Source of the DNA: CAUZFZ01 sp964431285
Lineage (GTDB): Bacteria > Planctomycetota > Planctomycetia > Planctomycetales > Planctomycetaceae
Length of the DNA: 5,064 bases
Direction: 5' to 3'
Assembly: GCA_964431285.1 (NCBI GenBank)
Contig: CAYSJO010000401.1
Span: forward strand, 1 to 5,064
Shown here: positions 1 to 5,064 of the stretch, in pieces
How the letters are laid out: each line of letters opens with the position of its first letter
How positions within the stretch are numbered: position 1 is the stretch's first letter
The notes under the pieces: generated by a model
Told to the model about the DNA's origin: nothing
Database searches by the model: none
What the model saw: only the letters and a program-made list of their open reading frames with translations
Position numbers and translations under genes: made by a program

Positions 1-278
1 TTTGGGTGGATGTTCTCTCCGACGGGCTTGTCCCGCAGTTTCCACGAAAACAGACGTTCCGCGTAATCTGCATGATTCTGCGTGTCACCGCGTGAGGTCA
101 TGTCGAAGATCACGCCGTTCTCGCCGTCCTGATCCAGCCCAGCCCGGGCAAACTGGAGACCGAGCTGTGTCTTACCGATCCCGGTCGCCCCGACGACGAC
201 GGTCAGCGTTCCGGGCAACAGCCCCCCGCCAAGCAACTCGTCGAGTCGAGGAATTCCCGTCAGCAGACGTTCTGACAT
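1..278 (-). CDS. KaiC-like / RecA-superfamily ATPase, N-terminal part (cut by left edge)
   Basis: Reading leftward from ATG at 278-276 gives 92 complete codons with no stop before the window ends, so the C-terminus is missing. The protein opens with S-E-R-L-L-T-G-I-P-R-L-D-E-L-L-G-G-G (residues 2-19). This is the standard entry of the KaiC/RAD55-like ATPase domain ('TGIPGLDELLGGG'). It is followed by P-G-T-L-T-V-V-V and a perfect Walker A (P-loop) G-A-T-G-I-G-K-T at residues 30-37. A short helix (Q-L-G-L-Q-F-A-R-A-G-L) and strand V-I-F-D (56-59) follow as expected for a RecA fold. The family binds and hydrolyses ATP in the cytoplasm; members act in clock, signalling or DNA-related roles, and the specific role here cannot be told. 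Where KaiC has a catalytic Glu-Glu pair after this strand, the sequence is M-T-S-R-G-D. The start fits the family's usual N-terminus. The preceding Shine-Dalgarno is poor (only a GAG followed by an A-rich stretch), and the frame stays open further upstream. The gene is divergent from the giant gene at 783. Confidence 0.85.
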   Translation of the reverse strand, partial: MSERLLTGIPRLDELLGGGLLPGTLTVVVGATGIGKTQLGLQFARAGLDQDGENGVIFDMTSRGDTQNHADYAERLFSWKLRDKPVGENIHP

Positions 279-782
279 GATTTTTTCTCGCGGTGGAAGG
301 GCGTGGATTTCGATGACTGAACAAGCCGCACAACCGGTGCGCCGTGTGCGACCGGTCTGTCCGGACGCTCCCAATCGACCGGGCGGGGGTTCTAGCGGTT
401 TGTTGCCCCGGTTTGTCAAGTTGCTGAAAGGACTTGCGCCGTTTCCCGATTCCTCCGATTTCGATTCCCGCCGCGCAACGATCTTCTCAATTTCCCGTTT
501 CGTCACGACTTCAAAGCTCGGTAAACTTGCAATGCCGCCTCAACCGACAAAGCTTACCCAATCGCTACTGCGAGCCCCGCTGCATCTATTGACGTTGTTT
601 TCGCATTCTGTGCAGTTGCTCTATTTGTCCCGCGATTCTTACAGCTTCCAGCGATCTGCTCGATGCCGCAATCCGTCATAAGCGCCCGAGGAATGGGAGT
701 GCGGCTGGTTTCGCCTGCGAAATCGAGTGGTATCTGACTGACAATTCTCCCGACGAGTCTGAGTTCGACAGGACATCTGCTC
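279..782. other. Intergenic region between divergent genes, no supported gene
   Basis: This 504-bp stretch separates the ATPase start (278, minus) from the giant-protein start (783, plus), so it should hold promoters for both. I see no protein family in any frame, no tRNA-like fold and no strong terminator. A plus-strand frame (277-681) is open but has no recognisable motif. The minus frame in register with the ATPase is open from 539 down to 279 without an ATG. Perfect or near-perfect -35-like boxes occur (TTGACA on the minus strand at 419-414; TTGACG on the plus strand at 589-594). Neither has a convincing -10 box at normal spacing. A short run of related CGATTCC/CGATTTC words lies at 447-468, and an imperfect inverted repeat at 520-558. 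None of these is strong enough to call as a site. Confidence 0.6.
768..773 (+). promoter_or_regulatory. Probable ribosome binding site of the giant gene (ACAGGA)
   Basis: ACAGGA lies 9 bases before the ATG at 783 and contains AGGA, a partial Shine-Dalgarno match at normal spacing. It supports the start at 783 over the next in-frame ATG at 840. An in-frame TGA at 735-737 rules out a start further upstream than that. Planctomycetes often have weak Shine-Dalgarno sequences, so this is supportive only. Confidence 0.45.
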
Positions 783-3700
783 ATGGTTTTTGCATCCTGG
801 CTCAAGAGATTCCGCCATTCGCTGGAGCGACAGGCGCGCATGCAATGCGATCGACTGTCTGGACTGCCGAGAGAGCGTCCCGCGCGCGGAAGGCGATTTG
901 CCCATCGAGTCGAAGTCGTCGAGGAGCGGACGCTGCTTTCCAGTGTCACGTTCACCGTCAACTCGCTGAACGACGCCGTGGATGCCAATGTCGGAGATGG
1001 TATCGCTGATGCGGACCTGGTCACTCCCGGTCTGCAGACGACACTGCGCGCTGCAATCATGGAGGCAAATGCGTCGAACGCAGACACGGTCGAGATTGTC
1101 CTCGGCCCCGGCACGTTTGACCTGACGATTGCAGCAGCAGGTGGCGACGGCGACGAGAGCGGCGACCTGAATGTCACCAACATGAATTCGGACATTCAGA
1201 TTCGGGGTGCCGGTCAGGGCATGACGACCATTGACGCCACCAGTGCCGGGGGTGGAATCACGACGCGCGTGTTTGATATCGCGAGCGGCGCACATCGTCT
1301 GGAGATCGAAGACCTGACGTTAAGTGGGACGGCCACCGGCGACGGTGGTGCGATTTTCAACCGCAGTTTTCTGGATCTTGATGACGTGACGATCACGGGC
1401 AGCAGCGCCACCAAGGGCGGCGGGCTGTTTAACGCTTCGTCGGGTACGGCCACGCTGGTGAATACCACGTTCAGTGGCAACACGTCGACAGACCGTGGTG
1501 GCGCCATCTTCAACGAAGGAATGTTTGTCCTGGCCAATGGTGTGGTGTCGGGCAACACGGCTCAAGCGGACGGCGGCGGGCTGGCGGCGAGTTCCAGTGC
1601 CGCCACCAGCGTGATCACATCAACGTTTTCCGGAAACATGGCTCAGAGCGGTGGACGAGGCGGTGCCGTGGCGGCCGATGGCGGCAGTCTGACGCTCGAA
1701 GGCACACGGCTCACGACGAACACCGCTACCGGCGGCGGTGGCGTCTTTGTGAGTAACTCGGCCAACGTGCGGATTGACCAATCAACAATCGATGCCAATA
1801 CGGCAAGCGGTGGAGTGGGCGGAGCCGTATCAATCTCGTCTGGTGATGTCACAATCGTGAACAGCACGTTGTCAGGCAATACCGCGACGACGGCACTGGC
1901 CGCTGGCGGCGCAATTCGCATCACGGCTGGTTCACTCGATCTGACAAACGTCACAATCACTGCGAACAACGCTTCCGCCGGAAACGACGGTGGCGTGTCT
2001 GTTGCGGGCGGTATGGTGACTGTGCTGAACACGATCATCGCCGGCAATACGGCGATCGGATCGAATCCAGACGTTGCCGGAACGTTTACATCGCGAGGTT
2101 CGAACATCGTTCAGGACGCAACTGGCTCGACCGGTTTCAGCGCTCAGATGGGCGACCTGTTTGTCGACCCGTTACTACTGTCTCTGGCGGATAACGGAGG
2201 CGCCACACCAACTCACGCTTTACAGCTGCGTGGCCCGGTCAGTCCGGCAGTTGATGCGGGCAACACGATGCTTGGGCCCATGACGGATCAGCGTCGTGTC
2301 CCGCGGCCGCAGGGAGCCCAGACTGACATCGGCGCGTACGAAACGGGATTCGGCGGCGCATTCGTCACCACGACCGCCGACTCTGTGATGGTTGACAACG
2401 TGACTTCATTGCGGGAAGCAATCATCGATCTGAATGGTGACATGTTGACGGATCCGACGATCATCGTCCCGCCGGGTGTCTTCACGCTGTCCCGCACGGG
2501 CACGGAAGCGGGCGACGGCACATTCAATGATCTCGACATTAACTTCCCTGGCGCGACGATCATCGGGTTCGGAGAAGTATCGACAGTGATCGACGGATCT
2601 GGGCTTACCGGTGACGGCATTGACATGTTTGGGAATGATCGAGTGCTGGAGATCGGATTTAACGGCGGCGGCGCGACAATCACTGGCGTGGGGGTTGCAA
2701 ACGGCAACGCTGGAACCACACCTGGCGGCGGCATTCTTGCAAATGCTGGCCTGAATTTGTCACTCGCACGAATCGAAGACAACCAGGCGAGGGACGGCGG
2801 CGGAATTGCGGGCTTCGATAGCCTGACTCTGGACGGGGTGACCGTCACGGACAACAGTGCCAGAGAAGGTGGTGGCCTTGCCGACTTGTCGTTTGCCGGT
2901 TCCTGGGTGATTCAGAATTCGACCATCGCGAACAACACCGCATCGCGAGGCGGCGGAATTACGACTAACGGACTACTCCAACTCTCGAACACGCAAGTGA
3001 CCCGCAACACCGCCACTGCAGATGGCGGTGGTATCGCCGATACGGTGTCCGGCACGGAATCACTCGAACTTGTAATTACAAATTCAAGTGTGACTCTCAA
3101 CACGGCGGGAGGACTCGGTGGTGGGATTGCAACCACAAACGCAACGAAAATCGTTGGCACAACTATAATGGGCAACGTCTCAATGCTCAGCGGCGGCGGC
3201 CTGGCCGCCACAGCGGGAACGGTGAGCATATCTGGCAGCACGATCACGGAGAACATGGCCACTCAGAATGGTGGCGGTGTCACCGTTGGGACACCGCCAC
3301 GTGATGAGATCATTCCTTCTGCTGGTTCAGCAACCATTAACATCACATTCTCGGAAATCAGTTCTAACACAGCAGGTTTAAGTGGCGGCGGTGTGGCCAA
3401 CTTCGCCGCCACGCTCTCAATTGGAACCAGCGCTCTGGTCAACAACACAGCGGGCAATGCCGGTGGACTGGTCAACAGATTCGGCGGAACAACCGACATC
3501 GTCAGTTCAACCATTTCGGGCAACACGGCGACGGGTTCAGGCATCGGTGGTGGCCTGCTAAACAATGGTGGCATCGTGGACGTGACGAACGCGACGATCA
3601 CTAACAACACTGCCGCCAGGGGCGGCGGGCTGGTTAGCCAGAATAACCAACTGACGAAAGTGCAGAACTCGATCATCGCTGGAAACATGCTGTCGGCTGG

Positions 3701-5064
3701 TAGCATTGGAGTCGACGTGTTTGCCAACACGATGATTACGACCGGCGGCAACAATGTGATCGGTGTAGGGGAGTTCGGCTTCGTTAACGGCGCGAACAAC
3801 GATCAGGCTGGTACAACAGGAACTCCACTTAATGCACTGCTGGGACCACTTCAGAACAACGGAGGCCTGACGCAGACGCATGCGCTGCTGGCGGGCAGCC
3901 CGGCGATCGATGCGGGCGACAACTTGAATCTCGATCAGGACGATTCGGAAGTCGATGTCGACCAGCGTGGGGCTGAGAGAATTCTGGACAGTGGGGTTTC
4001 TGCAAACGTCGACGTCGGAGCATTCGAATTGGGATCGAATGCGATTTTTGTCACGACGACGAGCGATGTGGTTAACGGTGCGGATGGCACGACGTCACTG
4101 CGTGAGGCCATCAACATGGCGAACGCCAACGGTGATGCGAACACCATCGTAGTGCCGACCGGCACATACCCGCTGAACCTGACTGGAGCAGCGGAAGACT
4201 CTAACGCAACCGGCGATCTGGACATTACGAATCCGGTGACGATTGTCGGCTATGGAATGGGCGGGACAGTTATTGATGGCGAGTCAAACGACCGTGTGTT
4301 CGAAGTGTTCTCGACAACGGCTACGTTTCTGGACCTGACTATCCAGGACGGCATGGTCGCAGGAACTGATGGCGGTAGCGATGGCGGTAGCGATGGCGGT
4401 GGCCTGCGGGCTAAATTCAGCACGGCGACGCTTGAACGTGTTGAAGTGAGTGACAACTCAACTGACGGCTTCGGCGGTGGTGTCAGTGTCTTCAAGGGGT
4501 CAAGCACACTGAGCGTCCGTGACAGCATGTTTCGCAACAACGTTGCTAACCACGGCGGGGCAATTGATACGACTGAAGATACGCTGAACGTTTCAAATAC
4601 GATATATGATCGCAATATGGCGATATTCGGCGACGGCGGTGCCATCAGGATATTCGGCGCCAACGCGACAATTACTGGCAGCCAGTTTACGGACAATATG
4701 GCGACATCCAGTCGTGGTGGCGCGGTGTTTATTGAAAGGTTGTCAGGCAACACCGTTGCGATCGATATGTCACGCTTTTCGGGCAACCAGGCTGCTTCCG
4801 GGGGTGGGCTATCGAATCGTAACGAAACAGTCATTGTTAGTAACAGTGAGTTTGCGAAGTTGAGTGGCGGAACGCAATTAATTATCGGTAACCAGTTGAT
4901 TAGCGGTAACCAGGCGAGTGGTCAGGGCGGCGGCGGCGCTATTGAAAACGTCGGTGGCAACCTGACCGTCACCGGCACGTCGATCCGCGAGAACGCGGCG
5001 ACGACTGGCAAGGGTGGAGGTATCACGAGCAGCGGAACGGGAAGTCAATGGCTGCTCGAGGAAT
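783..5064 (+). CDS. Giant LEPR-XLL surface protein with three CSLREA / beta-helix / choice-of-anchor-Q modules (cut by right edge)
   Basis: From ATG at 783 the frame is open for 1427 codons plus one base to the window end, with no stop or frameshift; the C-terminus is missing. Residues 1-54 form an arginine-rich leader (12 Arg in the first 49) ending in V-E-E-R-T-L-L-S (46-53), the planctomycete LEPR-XLL motif of giant extracellular proteins. Three modules follow: residues 57-520, 526-1082 and 1087 to the edge. Each begins with a CSLREA-like segment (T-T-L-R-A-A-I-M-E-A-N-A at 86-97; T-S-L-R-E-A-I at 541-547 and 1104-1110). Each continues with about 8-13 coils of the type S-T-I-S-G-N-T-A...G-G-G-[ILV], as in chlamydial Pmp repeats and parallel beta-helices. 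Modules 1 and 2 end in choice-of-anchor Q domains (D-I-G-A-Y-E at 515-520; D-V-G-A-F-E at 1077-1082). The protein is probably exported and acts at or outside the cell surface as an adhesin or structural protein; that role is inferred. Composition is odd: one Cys (C22), about 8 Lys and about 4 Tyr. The start is chosen on ACAGGA, the in-frame stop at 735, and the fit of the leader. Confidence 0.93.
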   Translation, partial: MVFASWLKRFRHSLERQARMQCDRLSGLPRERPARGRRFAHRVEVVEERTLLSSVTFTVNSLNDAVDANVGDGIADADLVTPGLQTTLRAAIMEANASNADTVEIVLGPGTFDLTIAAAGGDGDESGDLNVTNMNSDIQIRGAGQGMTTIDATSAGGGITTRVFDIASGAHRLEIEDLTLSGTATGDGGAIFNRSFLDLDDVTITGSSATKGGGLFNASSGTATLVNTTFSGNTSTDRGGAIFNEGMFVLANGVVSGNTAQADGGGLAASSSAATSVITSTFSGNMAQSGGRGGAVAADGGSLTLEGTRLTTNTATGGGGVFVSNSANVRIDQSTIDANTASGGVGGAVSISSGDVTIVNSTLSGNTATTALAAGGAIRITAGSLDLTNVTITANNASAGNDGGVSVAGGMVTVLNTIIAGNTAIGSNPDVAGTFTSRGSNIVQDATGSTGFSAQMGDLFVDPLLLSLADNGGATPTHALQLRGPVSPAVDAGNTMLGPMTDQRRVPRPQGAQTDIGAYETGFGGAFVTTTADSVMVDNVTSLREAIIDLNGDMLTDPTIIVPPGVFTLSRTGTEAGDGTFNDLDINFPGATIIGFGEVSTVIDGSGLTGDGIDMFGNDRVLEIGFNGGGATITGVGVANGNAGTTPGGGILANAGLNLSLARIEDNQARDGGGIAGFDSLTLDGVTVTDNSAREGGGLADLSFAGSWVIQNSTIANNTASRGGGITTNGLLQLSNTQVTRNTATADGGGIADTVSGTESLELVITNSSVTLNTAGGLGGGIATTNATKIVGTTIMGNVSMLSGGGLAATAGTVSISGSTITENMATQNGGGVTVGTPPRDEIIPSAGSATINITFSEISSNTAGLSGGGVANFAATLSIGTSALVNNTAGNAGGLVNRFGGTTDIVSSTISGNTATGSGIGGGLLNNGGIVDVTNATITNNTAARGGGLVSQNNQLTKVQNSIIAGNMLSAGSIGVDVFANTMITTGGNNVIGVGEFGFVNGANNDQAGTTGTPLNALLGPLQNNGGLTQTHALLAGSPAIDAGDNLNLDQDDSEVDVDQRGAERILDSGVSANVDVGAFELGSNAIFVTTTSDVVNGADGTTSLREAINMANANGDANTIVVPTGTYPLNLTGAAEDSNATGDLDITNPVTIVGYGMGGTVIDGESNDRVFEVFSTTATFLDLTIQDGMVAGTDGGSDGGSDGGGLRAKFSTATLERVEVSDNSTDGFGGGVSVFKGSSTLSVRDSMFRNNVANHGGAIDTTEDTLNVSNTIYDRNMAIFGDGGAIRIFGANATITGSQFTDNMATSSRGGAVFIERLSGNTVAIDMSRFSGNQAASGGGLSNRNETVIVSNSEFAKLSGGTQLIIGNQLISGNQASGQGGGGAIENVGGNLTVTGTSIRENAATTGKGGGITSSGTGSQWLLEE
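918..941 (+). other. LEPR-XLL-type motif (V-E-E-R-T-L-L-S) closing the N-terminal leader
   Basis: Codons 46-53 of the giant protein read V-E-E-R-T-L-L-S. This matches the 'L-E-x-R-x-L-L-S' pattern that many very large planctomycete extracellular proteins carry 30-60 residues from their start. The preceding leader is basic (for example R-G-R-R at 35-38) and lacks a hydrophobic core of 10 or more residues. The next residues (V-T-F-T-V-N-S) start the first CSLREA segment. The motif is thought to be a targeting or processing signal; the mechanism is not known to me and is not shown by the sequence. Confidence 0.75.
951..2342 (+). repeat. Module 1: CSLREA-like start, beta-helix coils, choice-of-anchor Q end (residues 57-520)
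   Basis: The module opens with T-V-N-S-L-N-D-A-V-D-A-N and T-T-L-R-A-A-I-M-E-A-N-A, then V-L-G-P-G-T-F-D-L, a D-rich stretch, and I-R-G-A-G-Q-G-M-T-T-I-D-A before R-V-F-D-I. About nine coils follow, marked by G-G-A-I-F-N (188-193, 239-244), G-G-G-L (212-215, 264-267), G-G-A-V (293-296) and similar. They alternate with T-F-S-G-N-T or S-T-L-S-G-N-T-A. From about residue 414 (nt 2022) it becomes a choice-of-anchor Q type domain: L-N-T-I-I-A-G-N-T-A, R-G-S-N-I-V-Q-D, A-D-N-G-G-A-T-P-T-H-A-L, S-P-A-V-D-A-G-N, T-D-Q-R-R and D-I-G-A-Y-E. It has the longest CSLREA spacer of the three modules. Confidence 0.8.
2358..4028 (+). repeat. Module 2: CSLREA-like start, beta-helix coils, choice-of-anchor Q end (residues 526-1082)
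   Basis: The module opens with A-F-V-T-T-T-A-D-S and T-S-L-R-E-A-I, then I-I-V-P-P-G-V-F-T-L, D-L-D-I, T-I-I-G-F-G and S-T-V-I-D-G before D-R-V-L-E-I. About a dozen coils carry G-G-G-[IVL] (D-G-G-G-I, E-G-G-G-L, R-G-G-G-I, S-G-G-G-V and others), alternating with S-T-I-A-N-N-T-A, S-T-I-T-E-N-M-A, S-T-I-S-G-N-T-A and A-T-I-T-N-N-T-A. From about residue 960 (nt 3660) it turns into a choice-of-anchor Q type domain: Q-N-S-I-I-A-G-N, G-G-N-N-V-I-G, Q-N-N-G-G-L-T-Q-T-H-A-L-L-A-G-S, P-A-I-D-A-G-D, D-Q-R-G and D-V-G-A-F-E. It is about 90 residues longer than module 1, so coil number differs between copies. Confidence 0.8.
4368..4403 (+). repeat. Three tandem 12-bp units (GATGGCGGTAGC) in frame
   Basis: Two exact copies of GATGGCGGTAGC (4368-4379, 4380-4391) are followed by a third with one change (GATGGCGGTGGC, 4392-4403). 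They encode D-G-G-S, D-G-G-S, D-G-G-G at residues 1196-1207 of the giant protein. The run sits just before a G-G-G-L coil mark, so it lengthens a glycine-rich turn without breaking the frame. It looks like replication slippage. Confidence 0.9.
4881..4916 (+). repeat. Tandem 18-bp duplication in frame (15 of 18 identical)
   Basis: ATTATCGGTAACCAGTTG (4881-4898) is followed directly by ATTAGCGGTAACCAGGCG (4899-4916), differing at three positions. The copies encode I-I-G-N-Q-L and I-S-G-N-Q-A. The six-residue period is much shorter than a normal coil of this protein, so this is a local duplication, not an extra coil. The surrounding bases are AT-richer than the gene as a whole. Confidence 0.85.

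Larger units (their letters stand above)
4041..5064 (+). repeat. Module 3: CSLREA-like start and beta-helix coils, incomplete at right edge (from residue 1087)
   Basis: The module opens with A-I-F-V-T-T-T-S-D and T-S-L-R-E-A-I-N-M-A-N-A, then I-V-V-P-T-G-T-Y-P-L, D-L-D-I-T, T-I-V-G-Y-G and G-T-V-I-D-G before D-R-V-F-E-V. This order parallels module 2 closely. Eight coils are visible, marked by G-G-G-L, G-G-G-V, G-G-A-I, G-G-A-V and G-G-G-I. No choice-of-anchor Q ending is reached before the window stops. Two in-frame micro-duplications lie inside it. Confidence 0.78.

Noticed and set aside
2..280. Plus-strand open frame of 92 codons at the left edge
   Set aside because: It is the shadow of the ATPase coding sequence on the opposite strand; its translation is arginine-rich and matches no family.
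389..419. Minus-strand TTGACA (419-414) with TAGAAC (394-389) as a possible ATPase promoter
   Set aside because: The -35 box is perfect, but the spacing is 19 bases and the -10 box matches only 4 of 6. One such -35 match in about 1 kb of both strands is not unusual.
589..594. Plus-strand TTGACG as a possible -35 box for the giant gene
   Set aside because: No acceptable -10 box lies 16-18 bases downstream (GCAGTT at 17).
277..681. Plus-strand open frame of 134 codons in the intergenic region
   Set aside because: It has no recognisable motif, no good Shine-Dalgarno, and a low-complexity basic Ser/Arg/Pro/Leu composition. An open frame of this size is expected by chance in GC-rich DNA.
663..737. 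Small 24-codon frame (ATG 663, TGA 735) just upstream of and in the same register as the giant gene
   Set aside because: There is no ribosome site or motif to support it. It is useful only as proof that the giant gene cannot start before 738.
554..4834. A chain of long minus-strand open frames opposite the giant gene (for example 1643-2107, 2288-2854, 3263-3799, 4250-4834), rich in Pro, Val and Ser
   Set aside because: They all lie in one antisense register and mirror the sense repeats (Gly codons read as Pro, Thr/Asn/Ile codons as Val/Ile/Ser). That register stays open because stops there would need a T- or C-ending codon followed by TA, or a T-ending codon followed by CA, and such pairs are rare in this Tyr- and His-poor gene. 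No family motif is seen.
1320..5064. Repeated GGCGGCGGx / AACAC-type words that might suggest a DNA repeat array or CRISPR
   Set aside because: The words are irregularly spaced, in frame and explained by the glycine-marked coils of the protein. There are no constant repeats with unique spacers.

Overview
The window looks like a piece of a planctomycete chromosome (class Planctomycetia). The main reason is the start of the large rightward gene. It has a long arginine-rich leader without an obvious hydrophobic signal peptide, ending in V-E-E-R-T-L-L-S. This matches the 'LEPR-XLL' motif that opens many giant secreted proteins of this phylum. The GC-rich sequence and the giant repetitive surface protein agree with that. 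I cannot name a genus.

Layout: (1) Bases 1-278, minus strand: the N-terminal 92 codons of a KaiC/RecA-superfamily ATPase with an intact Walker A motif, cut by the left edge. (2) Bases 279-782: a 504-bp region between two divergent genes, with no gene I can support. (3) Bases 783-5064, plus strand: one uninterrupted reading frame of 1427 complete codons that runs off the right edge. It encodes a giant, probably exported, parallel beta-helix protein.

The giant protein is modular. After the leader (residues 1-54) come three large paralogous modules. Each starts with a CSLREA-type segment (..TLRAAI../..TSLREAI..) and a short all-beta lead-in ending in V-F-D-I, V-L-E-I or V-F-E-V. It then runs through many short coils of the form 'S-T-I-S-G-N-T-A ... 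G-G-G-[ILV]', like chlamydial Pmp repeats and right-handed beta-helices. Modules 1 and 2 close with a 'choice-of-anchor Q' type domain (N-[TS]-I-I-A-G-N ... D-N-G-G ... T-H-A-L ... D-x-G-A-[YF]-E). Module 3 is cut by the window before its closing domain. Modules 2 and 3 share more of their opening sequence with each other than with module 1, which suggests growth by internal duplication. Two in-frame micro-duplications in module 3 (4368-4403 and 4881-4916) show small-scale expansion as well.

Nothing suggests that the two genes work together. They are divergent, half a kilobase apart, and of unrelated families. I see no tRNA, rRNA, CRISPR array, insertion sequence or convincing terminator. I also see no clear evidence of a new multi-gene system. 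The points most worth a second look are the modular build of the giant protein, its near-total lack of cysteine, and the unusual ATPase sequence where KaiC-type proteins normally carry catalytic glutamates.
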